From: Ilyonectria destructans
Lineage: Eukaryota > Ascomycota > Sordariomycetes > Hypocreales > Nectriaceae
Direction: 5' to 3'
NCBI GenBank assembly: GCA_020740775.1
Contig: JAHEWK010000005.1
Span: 806,001 to 870,000 of the forward strand
DNA: 64,000 nucleotides
Below are positions 1 through 11,238 of this stretch, one piece after another. A program made the position numbers and the translations under genes. Numbering within the stretch: position 1 is the first letter of the stretch; the number at the start of each line of letters is the position of its first letter. The notes under the pieces were generated by a model. The model was not told where the DNA came from. It saw nothing but the letters and a program-made list of their open reading frames with translations, and searched no databases.

Positions 1-870
1 ATCTGACTTCACTCACGTCTACCAACTAGAAGGCGCAACTTTGAGTTCAATTCCGATCCGCACTCGATGTGGCACGATTACTCGATGAATTTGCCACCTG
101 GTGACCTGGCTGACGAGGTCGGTTCGTTCTTCAGCATTTCCGCCGGTCCATCTGCAAACCGAAGCTGCCGTTGGCCGTTATATAGTAAGATAAGACCATA
201 GAGATCTCTTATACACATCAGATAAAGATATGCATGTATTTGGTGGTAATCTCTTCATCCTCTTGAATTCAATGCCTTAACCCATCATCACCGCTGTCAG
301 GGCTCAAAAAGCGTCCTCTGATCCATGCGTGCTCAATTTCAGCCCCCAAACAGGGTCCCAGCAAGAAGTTGAGTTATCCTCTTCCCCATAATTTCCACAA
401 TCCCGAGTCCGGAGCCTTGGACGCGCGGAGAGGCCGAGTCAGAACCCCGAAAGCGTTGCCGTGTTACCGCCCGCGAAAGAATAAGTGGGGCTTGGCTGAC
501 GGCCGGCGGCGGGGCGAAAATGGGTCGGAGCGGTTCGCCGGCGGCGGCGAGCGCCATCCGCAGTTCCCACCAACGGCGGATGGGTCGGTTGTAGCTCGCC
601 GGAGCCAAGCATCTGTTGAAAGGGTGTGAAATGCATTCATTAATCAGCTTTAGATCATGATCACAAGGTCATTTTATTCCAAGTCTTCGTGGACTCCACT
701 GGGATCATGTGCTCTGTTCTAGGGGCGTCGCGTCTTTTTTCATCTGGACCGCAAGCAGCGTCATCAATCGTCGTCGATGAAAGTCAGAACATCGGGTTTT
801 AGGGTTCCCATTCATCTCTCGCCGGCGATGTATAAATATATACTGAGCAACTTGGAAGCACTGGGGTGCA
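1..870. other. intergenic, no gene seen
   Basis: No open frame here resembles a known protein. The stretch around 480-570 is GC-rich with many CGG triplets. The short open frames on both strands in this part have no signal peptide, domain or splice pattern. Confidence 0.5.
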
Positions 871-1740
871 TTACAGCAAAAAGTCCTTCCTTGCACCATC
901 GCACAATTCATCATCTAGCAATGACCGAAGCCCCAACATTCCCAGACCCTTTCCAACACCAAGTGTTATTCCCAGCGCTTCTGGAGTTTTCGCCGCCGCA
1001 GTGAATTCGGGCGCGTGGTTTGCACATTTTGCGCCTGGTAGTACAAACGTGCAATGGAAGGACGGTACGGCGTGAGAGACATTCCCTGTGTCATGTTAGA
1101 AACTCGAACAAGTAACCATAGCAAGGGACGTCTGTTTGCGTACCCATGTCGGTTGAGGCTGTGCCTCTTTCTGGGCAAATAGTAAACTTCCTGCCTAGCA
1201 TGTTCATTTCTTCCGAGAATGCCTTGCTTAGGGACATGTTGGCACGAAGATCCATATATGACAGGTTGCTAATGCCATGAGGAGGCTAGCAGCTCCGGCA
1301 AGTTCGCCGTCTGGATACAAGCCTCCTACAGGGTGGGACATGATGGCCGCCACGAAACCTGGGTCTGATAATGCACCAGCGTCGAGGAGCTTTACCTTGC
1401 TGCCGCCCCCTTCTTCCGCGGGTGTTCCGAGGATTCGGATGCGACCCGTAGTTCCGAGATCCATTACAGCCTTGGCAGATGCGACGAACGCAGTCAAGCT
1501 GGCCATGGCAATAAGGTTGTGCCCACAGCCATGACCGATGCTGACCAAAGCGTCGTATTCAGCACAAAAGATGACAAGACGGGACCCGGAACCGATCTCA
1601 GCCTTAAAGGAGGTCTCGATGCCGTATGCATGTCTGGTAACGGCAAAACCACCTGACTCGAGAAAATCGCAGATTGTGTCGTGAGCATACACTTCTCTGT
1701 AACACAGCTCAGGCTTAGCATGAATTTTGAGGCAGACCTG
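871..1740 (-). pseudogene. M20 family amidohydrolase/carboxypeptidase, internally deleted relic
   Basis: Three blocks of an M20D peptidase are recognisable on the minus strand. Block 1 (about 1740-1260) carries the PEL...AHDT..FLES entry motif, the EYDAL and GHGCGHN metal/active-site motifs and the TPAEEGGGSK stretch. Block 2 (about 1238-1143) is the ASTDMG region with SKAFSEEM before it. Block 3 (about 1078-871), joined by a clean intron (gtacg...acacag), holds NVSHAVPSFH and NHAPEFTAAA and ends at a TAA. Between blocks 1 and 2 the dimerisation region of roughly 120 or more residues is missing, and the block 1 frame runs into a stop. Just upstream of block 1 the frame is closed by TGA, so the N-terminus is also disrupted. 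The family removes acyl or amide groups from amino-acid conjugates or dipeptides; this copy should be inactive. Confidence 0.75.
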
Positions 1741-2153
1741 CTCGGGTCGACCCTCAAACGCTCCGCTCCGTCATAAGCCAACTGTCGCGATTTAGCAAGT
1801 GAATCACCAGCTATTTTGTCTGTCCTGGTATTGTATGTGGAGGAAACAAAAGTGAATATACTGGCTTGGAGAACGTTTGTTATATGTGTATTCATTGGGT
1901 CACAGGCCGCCCTCTATTTCCGTGCTCAGCCCAAGTGAAGATAGCCGACGAAGATGACCATCAATACTCGGCTATCACGATGTGAGTGTTTATCAAAACC
2001 ACTTTTAATTGGCCTAAAATTAGGTACATCCACAAGAGTGATAGTTGCCATTAGAATTGCAAGATGAGCTCATGATAAGATTGTAAACAGGAGCCTCGAG
2101 GCATCGGCAGCAATGGAAATAAATGTAGCATCTCATAACATACAAACAGTTGC
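1741..2153. other. intergenic between M20 relic and serine dehydratase
   Basis: Contains only the decayed upstream part of the M20 relic and the 3' flank of the serine dehydratase gene. No other feature is seen. Confidence 0.5.
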
Positions 2154-4379
2154 TTAGCAATCTGGCACACTGACAGGAATGTAAAGCGGCACGCTGGTAG
2201 CCAATCCACTGAGACTCGTCTCCTTAAACTCATTCCTCATACCCTTCGCCGTGAGGCGCATAGCGCGGATAGCGTCGTCCAACCTGACCTTTTGCGTGCC
2301 TATCTCGCTGCTCAGAGCGATGTTGGCGCTGGAAATGGCCTTGATGGCACCTAGGGCATTACGCTCGATGCAAGGTGCCTGCACCAAGCCGCCGATAGGA
2401 TCGCATGTGAGACCGAGATTGTGTTCGATTCCAATCTCGGCGGCCTGCTCGATGGTCTCAAGCCCAGCGCCCATGCAGGCGGCAAAAGCACCGGCAGCCA
2501 TGGAGCATGCGACGCCCACTTCGGCCATGCATCCGCCCTCGGCTGCAGAAATGGTAGCTCCACGTTTGTACAGCATGCCCAGGGCGGCAGCCGTCAGGAG
2601 AAAGGTCGGGATATCTCGCTCGGGATCATCACTGACAAACTCCACCAAGTACTTCAGCACCGCAGGGATGATACCAGCCGCGCCATTGGTCGGCGCTGTC
2701 ACGATGCGGCCGCCAGCAGCGTTGGTCTCGTTGACTGCAATGGCGTATACCGACAGGTAGTCCATGGCCGGAAGCGAGGTTCGGCGCGTGGGAGAGGGCA
2801 TGATGGGATGGGACAGCGAACCGTGTACGCGAGGAGGCCGGCGAGCTCGTTGCATCATGGCCGCCGACGTTGCGGTTTTTTGGTATGTGGATATTTCCGT
2901 GCTGGCTTCCTCGCTGTGGCCGGCTCCCTCTGAAATTGCCCTCTGCTGCTGCATGTCTCCCATGCCCCCCCGTGATTGCGATTGAGACGGGTAAAGGCCT
3001 CTCGTCAGACGTTGGTACAGCGCCGGCGCTCGACGGTTCAGCTTGAGCGAGCCAGGTAGCGTCGTATTCAAAGGCGCCTGAACTCCTTCCAGGATGCTGT
3101 TGTCCATGACCTCCCAGATGCGGAACAGCTTCTTGAAGATCTCGTCGTCTGTGTAGCCGTTGCTCTTTTCGTTTTCATACACCAGCTGGGCGATGGTCAG
3201 GTTGTGACGGCTGCAAAGGGACAGGAGGCTGTTGGCGTCTCGGAATGGATACGTAGGTTGATGAGCAGTCTTGTCGTCGGATTCCTGAGCGGTGGCCTCG
3301 ACGTCTGCGTGTGTGGCCTTCTCAAGACCGGTGCTTGGCTCATCCGTTCCAGACCCGAGCAATGTAGCTCCATCAGATTCAGCCTCACGTGGCTTAATCT
3401 CAGATCCGATTCTGCGATCTCCCGCCGCATCGGATCGTCGAATTTCCTTGTAGAACAGATTCTCAGCCAGATCAGCGGGATGCTTGCCGAGGCCAGATTC
3501 CGCATGGTCTTGTCCAGTAGTCTCAGAGCTGCTAGAAGAGACTTGGTCATCCGACGGCGAGGGTGTCACGATAGACAGCGCTCCGTTGACGACGAAACCA
3601 CCACCCACACTGAAGAGGTCATTGGTTGCCAAGATGATGCCGTCTTTATCAAACACGGAGAATCGCATGCCATTGCTGTGCAGCGGAAGCTTGCGTCCCC
3701 ACTCCCAAGTGAACTCGCGCTCATAATCGAAATCAATCTCCCTGCCGCCACCATGCGGGAGCCCATGGCCAAGAACCATCTTTTTGGACTTCTTGATCTC
3801 AGCGAAGCGGCTCGGTACGTAAGCCGTGTCGACCGTCTCCACGTCGGCACCCTCGAGGCCCAGAAGCAGCGCGCTTGGCGTCATGTGGCCCTCGCCGGTG
3901 AGGGCCAGACTGCCGTAGACGGAGATGCGAATCTTGTGTACCTTTTGCAGCAGGTCGGCTTCGACCAGGTCTTCGACGAAGATGTTGCCGGCGCGCATGG
4001 GTCCCACCGTGTGTGAAGAGGACGGGCCAATGCCGATGGAGAAGAGATCAAACGTCGAGATGACGGCGTGCTCGTGATCGGCCTCGCTGTATGTCCCCGA
4101 AGGGCCATCGTCGGCATTGTCGTTGATATTGTCGTTGGCATCGGCCTGAGAGTTGAAGGCCCGCACCGAACTCGCCACCGGGACGCCTACGCGGCTCTGC
4201 ACCGGTCTCGCGGCGAATTGGCTGCCGGTGATGGCTCCTCGTCCCGACCCTGGCGCATATTGATGGAACCTCAACTTGGCCGCACCAGACTGCCACGGGC
4301 TGCTGGTCGCATGGCGCAGCGGCCCACTACCCACGCCGTGCGGCAATCTAAGCTGCTTTCGCAGCGAGATGCGGTGCAT
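2154..4379 (-). CDS. iron-sulfur L-serine dehydratase (alpha and beta domains fused)
   Basis: A 741-residue intronless protein that deaminates L-serine to pyruvate and ammonia using a [4Fe-4S] cluster, unlike the PLP enzymes. Residues 1-105 are low-complexity with an Arg-rich start that could target mitochondria. The beta domain begins near 109 ([14 protein letters not shown]) and ends near 270. A long polar linker of about 230 residues follows. The alpha domain begins near 510 ([17 protein letters not shown]). Cluster cysteines are visible as C617 (EGGCMAEVG), C659 (LTCDPIGG) and C670 (APCIERN). The last residue, C741, sits where the Legionella enzyme inserts its C-terminal Cys as the fourth iron ligand. 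The linker is much longer than in bacterial SdaA. The gene stands alone; the upstream ATG at 4379 is the first in frame with the N-terminal extension. Confidence 0.93.
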   Translation of the reverse strand: MHRISLRKQLRLPHGVGSGPLRHATSSPWQSGAAKLRFHQYAPGSGRGAITGSQFAARPVQSRVGVPVASSVRAFNSQADANDNINDNADDGPSGTYSEADHEHAVISTFDLFSIGIGPSSSHTVGPMRAGNIFVEDLVEADLLQKVHKIRISVYGSLALTGEGHMTPSALLLGLEGADVETVDTAYVPSRFAEIKKSKKMVLGHGLPHGGGREIDFDYEREFTWEWGRKLPLHSNGMRFSVFDKDGIILATNDLFSVGGGFVVNGALSIVTPSPSDDQVSSSSSETTGQDHAESGLGKHPADLAENLFYKEIRRSDAAGDRRIGSEIKPREAESDGATLLGSGTDEPSTGLEKATHADVEATAQESDDKTAHQPTYPFRDANSLLSLCSRHNLTIAQLVYENEKSNGYTDDEIFKKLFRIWEVMDNSILEGVQAPLNTTLPGSLKLNRRAPALYQRLTRGLYPSQSQSRGGMGDMQQQRAISEGAGHSEEASTEISTYQKTATSAAMMQRARRPPRVHGSLSHPIMPSPTRRTSLPAMDYLSVYAIAVNETNAAGGRIVTAPTNGAAGIIPAVLKYLVEFVSDDPERDIPTFLLTAAALGMLYKRGATISAAEGGCMAEVGVACSMAAGAFAACMGAGLETIEQAAEIGIEHNLGLTCDPIGGLVQAPCIERNALGAIKAISSANIALSSEIGTQKVRLDDAIRAMRLTAKGMRNEFKETSLSGLATSVPLYIPVSVPDC

Positions 4380-5210
4380 TGGAGACTAAGAAACACGCAA
4401 GAATGGACTGACGTTTGAGAGATAACAGAGATACGGGTTCGTGATGTGAAGGGGGATTGTCAACAGCTCGTGCTCACGCTGACTCAGGGCAAAACCAGCC
4501 CACTTGATTGGTCTAGACTAGACTCTCAACCCTTCTGGCGGCGAAAACACCCGTGTGAAGTGCGCCCCGCCATGCTCACTTTTGGTGTAGGGAATTTGAA
4601 GATTCGAAATTTGCCATTGAATTAGGCTGTATATTATACCTTGAAAAACACCCATCTCTTTGGCTCTTTTACGCCGTCCCCAACCTGTTCCGGTTCTGTT
4701 GCCCGTCAACCGCGTCGAAGCTGGCTCGAGATGTCGGTGAGTTCCCCCGACAGCTAAGAAGCTGTTGCCGCGCCTAGTGCCTTCGGGCCCCTCTTCCGGC
4801 AGTCGGACAGTCTTCCAGAACGAAATATCCTTCGTTTGATTGGTCTGTCTCCGACTTTCACATGGGGCAGTGTCCACAGCGGTGGGGTCTTACGTACCGA
4901 TAAGCAGAGCGCGGCCATGATACCAACAATTCTGAACTAAGCAGGCATCATTAGCGTAATCATTGGGTTACTAATTGTGCTCACCGAGGGTGACACAAAA
5001 TAGAAAGGGCCGGGGTATTATGTCGAACACGAGAAAATCAGGATTTAATTGTTAGTGAAGGCTAGGTTTGTGATACCGATGCATAAGCCTCGAGTTATGG
5101 GCGGTCAGGCATTGAATTATCTTGAAATTCACCTTTCTATCCACATGTGTGTTACCCAGATCCAACTCTATCGAACAGTCCATTTCCAGACCCCAGTTAA
5201 GTTACCTAAG
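4380..5210. other. intergenic, promoter side of serine dehydratase
   Basis: Upstream region of the serine dehydratase and downstream region of the arylsulfotransferase. No convincing coding or RNA feature; the open frame at 4518-4877 has no recognisable features. Confidence 0.5.
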
Positions 5211-6929
5211 TTAGAGATCACCAGCAGATCCTAAAAATGGAAATTGCTTGGTATCTTCTTCCTCGGCCCATTTGGCAGCCCGATCAGCCTCGTGCATGAT
5301 TCCAACAGTGGACGATGTAGATAAAACGTCGCCCGCCTCGTCCACAGCCTGGGCAAAGACTCTGATGTCTTGCACCTGGCAGCGAATAGAGCTAGTGCTC
5401 ATCTGGATGCTAGATTCGAACGACTTCTTCTCCACTTCGCCCAAGGCAGTTATCTCGACTACCTCTTTCTGCGTCTCACCGCAGTGATAGTAGAACCGCC
5501 ATCGCTTGGTAACGGTATCTCCATTCCAGCTAACATATGCGACGGCCTCTTTATCATTCCCTGAGACGACAAGGGCAGGGGTCTCGCTCGAGTAGCCGGT
5601 CCAGGGATATCTGAAGCCACGATAGCTTTGCACGCCGGGTGCAAGATCGCCAGAGTCCAGGTAAGCGTGGAATACCGCAGTACCATCTGGTGTGAATTCG
5701 GTTACAGCACCCTCCTGGCCCCAGTTCACAAAAACGTTGCCGCTACCAAGCACCTGGACATTGCCTTGAGAAGAAACAGAGAGCATATCCGGGGGAATAA
5801 ACGTCTGAACCTCCGTCGCCGTATTGTCGTCGTGGTTCAGCTGGACAATACGAGCGCGTGAGTGGGGGTGAAGCCGATCAACCCCGCCGGCTCGCTGCCG
5901 GTCAGAGCGAGCTGAATTGTCGAAGAAGGAGATTGTCTCAAGCGATCCATCTTCCGAGCGGTTGAGGAAGCGGGCGTCGTGCTGATAGCCGAAGTCGAGG
6001 GTAGCAGGGCGGGAGAAGGTAGATTTCTTTCCTCCAAGTTGCCACATGAGCGAGCCATCCGAGCCGTTGATCTTGTACAAAGTGCTGGTGTGGCGACCAG
6101 AGACCAGGTAGTTACCCTCGTCATCCTTGTCAACGCTGTTGATGTGGAAATAATCCCAAGCGTCGCTCGCATTGACACCCGTGAATGCGCGACCAGAGCG
6201 CAGGGGAATGACACTATCTATGGGCAAGATGTTAGTAAATGCATGTTTCATAGTATTTCTGCCACCAGACAACTAAGGTTGAAGTAAGGGGAGTCTTGAC
6301 TTGCCAGCGGGAGAGGCCCAATCCAGCGTGTGACCTTCGAAAATCAGCTTGCCCGTCGCGATATCAATCTCCTGGAAGATTCCTTCGGCAATCCATTGCT
6401 CATCGCCCGTCCCGCCGTATGGGGTCAAATCGATGGCAGTGGGTTGGTAAATCTCAACAAGAGCCGTCTTCTCGTTGACAATCTTGAATTCATGAATAGA
6501 GATGAGACGGTGCGTCAGACTTTCAAGCATGGCAATTGGCTTGTAGTGATCATCAAGCAGGATAGGCGTGCCATATCCGTGTCCGTGGAATGGATCAAGG
6601 TAGCCTTGAAACGCTTGGAGGGCAGGTTTTCCCTGGTATTGAACTGCCTGAAGATTGCCTACCCAGCCGGCGAAGTAGCCCAGACTGGACCAGACAAGGT
6701 CGCCGTCGTTGGTAAAGATGTAACCAGCTGCTTGTTCGGGACCGGCTCGAACGCCATCGAACCCGGGATAAGGCCCGACAAAAATGTAGCCAGGAGATAC
6801 ATCTTTAGTCGCCGGGATAGTAATGTTCAATCGAGGTGGGGCAAGATCAGGGCGAGAACGGAATTGCCAGTCAGCCTGAGCAGTGCCCAGAACAGTGGTG
6901 ACAACTACGATCTTCTGTAGGAGTCCCAT
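5211..6929 (-). CDS. secreted arylsulfotransferase-family protein
   Basis: Model: exon 1 6929-6305, intron 6304-6218, exon 2 6217-5211; 543 residues. The intron has a GC donor (g|gcaagt), a ttactaac branch point and a catag acceptor; only the GC donor restores the frame (WASPAD SVIPL). The start at 6929 (MGLLQK) is the first ATG; it gives a hydrophobic signal peptide of about 20 residues, so the product is secreted or in the secretory lumen. The beta-propeller family (Arylsulfotran_2) moves sulfate between phenolic esters. Family motifs seen are HEFKIV, HINSVDKDDEGNYLVSGRH and YQHDARFLN, the last with the conserved His-Asp. It is divergent from the sulfatase at 7305, about 375 bp away, suggesting joint control. 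Substrate is not predictable; many fungal members are uncharacterised. Confidence 0.82.
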
Positions 6930-7304
6930 CGTAAACAATTGATTTAAAGATGCATTGGAAGTGAATTAGTTGGTTCTCAGTGCAGCTTATAACTCAGGTA
7001 TTGATCTAAGTCTCATTTCTGTAGTAGATCCCAAAATCGGGATCGGCTTCAGTTGAAGCGACCCGGCCCAAGCCGACGGATGCGGCCCGAAGGCGGCACG
7101 GAAGCGGATAAGACCAAGAAGCTGGCTCCCTGCTTCGCGCACCGGCCGGAATTTCCTGTACATCCATGCTATCACGAATTTCTGGTCTAAATGACATTAT
7201 ATCTGTAATGGCTTTGATTTGACGCGGTCTTGTCTTGCCCCCATGTCTGTTTGCTCAGTCCTGGTCCAAGGTGCATTCGTCATTGAGAACAATACCCGCC
7301 CAAG
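6930..7304. promoter_or_regulatory. divergent promoter region of arylsulfotransferase and sulfatase
   Basis: The 375-bp gap separates two head-to-head sulfur-related genes. Its centre (about 7050-7145) is GC-rich with repeated CGG triplets (for example gacggatgcgg, aaggcggcacggaagcgg), the half-site type bound by Zn2Cys6 regulators. No clear match to the fungal sulfur-regulator palindrome ATGRYRYCAT was found by eye. Confidence 0.45.
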
Positions 7305-9257
7305 ATGTGCCTTTCAACACATTGGTGCACAATCGTGAGCTTTCTTTTACTAAGCATACTCACTGAAGCGCAACAGAAGCCATTGTTCAGTACCGATGGC
7401 ATGCAAGCCAATTTAGGCTTGGAGAGGCCAAAGAATATCGTTCTGATCATGACAGACGACCAGGATGCGGTCATGAATTCAGATGCCTACATGCCTCGGC
7501 TGAAAGAGCACATCATTGATCAGGGCACTTTATTTTCCAACCATTTCACCACAACAGCCATATGTTGTCCGTCGCGAGTTTCGCTATGGACTGGGAAACA
7601 GCCACACAATACCAACGTCACAGATGTAGACCCTCCGTACGGTTAGTGATAAAAACGTACCAGTTATCCAACCTCGCTAATGATTGTTATTTCAATAGGA
7701 GGCTTTCCAAAATTTATTTCCCAGGGGCTAAATGAGGCATACCTCCCAGTTTGGCTTCAGGGGGCTGGCTACGCCACCTTCTATACAGGAAAGATGTTCA
7801 ACTCTCATACGATCAAGAACTATAACTCTCCTTTTCTGGCAGGCTGGACGTCAAGTCATTTCCTCCTCGATCCCGGTACATATTCTTATATGAATCCGAT
7901 CTATCAAAAAGACCACGAAAAGCCCATTCAGTACAATAATTGGCACACCACTGACTTGATACAAAGCCACACCTCCGACCTTCTTAGCCAAGCACTTCAG
8001 TCCGAAAAGCCTTTTTTCCTTGGAATTGCCCCCATCGCGCCTCACGCCAACATTGACAGCAATAACGGGGGACCACCAGCTATGACCGAGCCAATCTCAC
8101 TCCTCAGGCATGAACATCTCTTCTCGGAGTTGGGGGTTCCGCGCACAGCGAACTTCAACCCGGAATCCTCAAGCGGAGTGAGCTGGGTTGCCAATCTACC
8201 GCGATTAAACGAAACTTCTGTGCAGTACCTGGACCACTTTTACCGGCAGCGCCTTCGGGCATTACAAGGAGTGGATGAGCTTATCGAACAAGTGGTTACC
8301 AAGCTTGAAAACGCCGGCGTACTCGACGACACGTACATCATCTTCACTTCCGATAATGGGTACCATTTAGGGCAGCATCGGTTACCTCCGGGGAAGGAAT
8401 GCGGCTTCGAGGAGGACATCAGAGTCCCGCTCTACATCCGTGGTCCTGGGGTTGCCAAGGGCCGTACCGAGAAGGCAGTAACGACGCATATTGACCTCGC
8501 GCCAACTTTTTTCAAAGTCGCCAGGATGGAACTCCGGGATGATTTTGATGGGACGCCAATCCCGTTGTCAGCAAATATTGGTGTGCCTGGTATAAGACAT
8601 GAGCACGTCGCTGTCGAATATTGGGGCACGGCTATAGCAGAGGGAACAGTCGGCGGATTCGGTAAGTCATTGCTGATGTTTCTTTGGCACACCTCTCTCC
8701 TTGAATTACTCACTCACAAACCTTGATTCCAGATGCTCAGGGTCAAATTGTCATGCCCAATAACACTTACAAAGCCCTCAGAGTCAAGGGGGAACTTTAC
8801 GACATATTTTATTCCGTGTGGTGCAATAATGAGCACGAACTGTACAACATCAAAGTTAGTCTAAATCTGCACATTCCTGTCCCTTTGCTGACCCATCTTA
8901 CAGGATGACCCTGGTCAGATGAGAAATCTCTACCCTGTTGAAGAAAACTCTTCCCCAGCTTCTGACCAGTCTTTCCCTGGATGGCAGCTGAGCCATTTGG
9001 TTGCGCGGCTTGACAGTCTCATGATGATTATGAAATCGTGTCGAGGCCAGTCCTGTGTTCAACCATGGAGGACCCTGCATCCGGAGGGAGATGTCGAAAC
9101 TTTGGAAGATGCGCTGCAACCACGGTTCAATGCGTTTTACGAAGATCAGGTTAAAGTGACTTTCACAAAGTGTGAAGCTGGTTACATTATTGACTCTGAA
9201 GGGCCGCGGATTGGGTATGAATATCGGCAGGGCTTGAGATGGTCTCACTGGAGCTGA
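7305..9257 (+). CDS. secreted type I sulfatase (arylsulfatase family)
   Basis: Model: 7305-7641, 7699-8661, 8733-8854, 8904-9257 (591 residues). Introns are 57, 71 and 49 nt; two donors are GTTAGT. It hydrolyses sulfate esters. An N-terminal hydrophobic segment ending near residue 22 is a signal peptide. Metal ligands appear in IMTDDQD (D51, D52). The active-site signature CxPSR is C87-C88-P89-S90-R91 followed by WTG, so C87 is the residue expected to become formylglycine. Further motifs are GYATFYTGKMFNS, the PFFLGIAPIAPH block, TIIFTSDNGYHLGQHRLP-like metal site (YIIFTSDNGYHLGQHR) and the C-terminal NEHELYNI...DDPGQMRNL block. Length is normal for fungal sulfatases. Divergent partner is the arylsulfotransferase. 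Confidence 0.92.
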
Positions 9258-9306
9258 AGCAATTGGTGGTATCTAATAATAGAAATTGGCGCGATGCTTT
9301 ATAGAC

Positions 9307-9966
9307 CTAAAGATCCATTGCTTCCTGTATCACTTCCGTTTCCCCGCTTGGCGATTTTGTCGGATTCGACCCTAAACGACCGATACACTTGTCAAAGAAG
9401 CCTTGAATCATCTTGGTGAAATTGACGACTGCCGTAGAGACCTCATCAGCAACATATTCGATATTCGTCAAAACTGAAGTACAAGAGGTTGGAGTAGGCT
9501 GTCCCATGCTGGCGAAAGTTGTTGAAGCCAAAGCAGAGGAGCCGGTAGGCTCAGGCTCGCCGACGTCATCAGGATCGGATTCCACATCTATTTCCAGACC
9601 CGTATTGAAGACGCTGTAGGCCTTCTGGCTACCACAGGCCTCAAGACCATAACCAGGACACGGCCAGTTGCACTTTTCGTCTTCGAGTATTGAGAGCCGA
9701 GGTGGGTAAGTGTCAGCACAGTAACAATATATCATGTGCAACACCATGACGGCCTTTCCCTCATCTTTGCAACGCTTCAAACACACGCCTGCACAGGCAT
9801 ATTTCACCCTCTCACCACTCGCAGTAGCCGAGAGCGACCCGAAGCAGCCTTGTGGAGTCGCTCGGCCTGACACTGGAACAACGGCGGGTCTTTGTAATGG
9901 GTTCTGGGCGGCCACAAGGGTCAACCAGAAGAGGAAAGTGGCGTAAATCATGGTGAACCGCGCCAT
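9307..9966 (-). CDS. secreted WSC-domain protein
   Basis: A 219-residue intronless protein. Residues 1-20 are a signal peptide ending VAAQ. A WSC domain spans about 38-120: GCFGSL, AGVCLKRCKDEGK, YCYCADTYPP, CNWPCPGYGLEACGS, with the usual cysteine pattern of eight conserved positions. The tail is Ser/Thr/Pro-rich then mildly helical, with no transmembrane segment or GPI signal that I can see, so it is probably secreted or wall-bound. WSC domains bind glucan-like polysaccharides. It is convergent with the sulfatase, 49 bp away. Confidence 0.8.
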   Translation of the reverse strand: MARFTMIYATFLFWLTLVAAQNPLQRPAVVPVSGRATPQGCFGSLSATASGERVKYACAGVCLKRCKDEGKAVMVLHMIYCYCADTYPPRLSILEDEKCNWPCPGYGLEACGSQKAYSVFNTGLEIDVESDPDDVGEPEPTGSSALASTTFASMGQPTPTSCTSVLTNIEYVADEVSTAVVNFTKMIQGFFDKCIGRLGSNPTKSPSGETEVIQEAMDL

Positions 9967-10349
9967 TCAAAAGATTTGATGCGGAAGACTTAAATGGGTA
10001 TGGAGTAAAGACGCGGATTTTCAAGTTGAAGGGGATGCTGTGGTTTTTATTGCGGCGCAGGGGCATCAACCCCAACCCCCTGAAATTTTAGCTGATCCAC
10101 CCTGCTGACGGTGAGCATCAGTAATTACGATGCCAGGGCCGGCCAACAGCATGATCAGATCGTTAAGCGAGGCCAGGGTCAAGCTCTCCAAGACGTCATC
10201 ATCGTAAGTGGTGTCGGGTTGGGTTACAGAAACAAAAATCTTTGGTCTATTTTGTATTTATCTCCAGCCTCCCATGTCTAATTCTTTCAATAATGTTGAA
10301 TGCATCCAAGTAATACCTCAGCGAGTTACCTTTTCCACCCAACTTAATC
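9967..10349. other. intergenic between WSC gene and disrupted MFS gene
   Basis: Nothing beyond flanks of the two minus-strand genes is seen. Confidence 0.5.
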
Positions 10350-11000
10350 TCATTCTAAGTGTTCCCCTACAATGTTGGCTCGGAGAAAAGCGGCGAAGCA
10401 TGAGCTGAGAATGCATGCAACGAAACCCGAGACTTGTGTCCAGTTAGTAATAGTGCTGGGCGGCTTGGGGTGTTCTGAACTTACTGTAGCCGGTCTTTAA
10501 TGAGCCAACAAATGCATCCACAACGGTAAGGCGGAGTTCACCGCTCAGGTTTGCTATATTGTTAATGCTCGATGTGATTTTTTCAATGAGCTAAGTCAAC
10601 GTTTAAAGTTAGGATGCATCATATAATTGCGTAATAGCGAAGGTGGGGAATCTGTAACTGTTCAGGAGGAACTTACGTTGTCTTTGTCTGGATCCTCGAT
10701 CACCCGCTCGAGATTGCGACGGAACGAAGATTGTAGCATCACATTCGTTACCGTCACGCTGGAGACAGTGCCTAGACTCGACACTAGAAAAAACCACCCT
10801 GTGGCCATGGCTAGGTCTTGGTTTTCCAGACATGATGCCATTGAAACAAAAGCTGCTGATTGAGCCAATCCAGTTGCAAAGCCTCCCGGTATCACATATA
10901 GAGACTCCCAAAAAGACGTATGTCCATTCCAGAATGCGAAGATCAACAAATATGACGACGCGCCCAGAATTCCAGTGCTAATGAGGATGGTCTTTTGGCG

Positions 11001-11005
11001 GTGGG
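11001..11005. repeat. target-site duplication, left copy
   Basis: gtggg immediately before the left LTR; an identical gtggg at 16621-16625 follows the right LTR. Five bp is the expected length for Ty3/Gypsy integrases. Confidence 0.9.
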
Positions 11006-11221
11006 TGTGAAAGGCCTCTAGTGAGTTGATTCAACTAACTAGTCCCTATGCTGTTTACTTTCAAGATGAAGAAAGGAAAGAATCTAAATACAAACTGGGT
11101 GCGTGAAGACGCGTTATATCTTCTTTAATATAGAAGATTCGAGAATCAACTCGATGGCGCTGTGGAGAAGAATTCGGGCTTGGCGGCAGAGCCGCCAGCC
11201 AAGTGGGCCTGACCCGTTACA
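11006..11221 (-). repeat. 3' LTR (element orientation)
   Basis: 216 bp, begins tgtgaaagg and ends gttaca on the plus strand; same as 16405-16620. It contains a GC-rich hairpin (about 11179-11205, ggcggc...gccgcc) and the 12-mer at 11056-11067 that matches the PBS in inverted orientation. Confidence 0.95.
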
Positions 11222-11238
11222 TTACCCCCCTCCTCCAG
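11222..11238 (-). other. polypurine tract
   Basis: On the minus strand this reads CTGGAGGAGGGGGGTAA directly before the 3' LTR. It is a purine run suited to prime plus-strand synthesis. It overlaps the final Gly codons and stop of pol. Confidence 0.8.

Noticed and set aside
3204..4016. 270-codon plus-strand open frame
   Set aside because: Antisense shadow of the serine dehydratase; no domain features.
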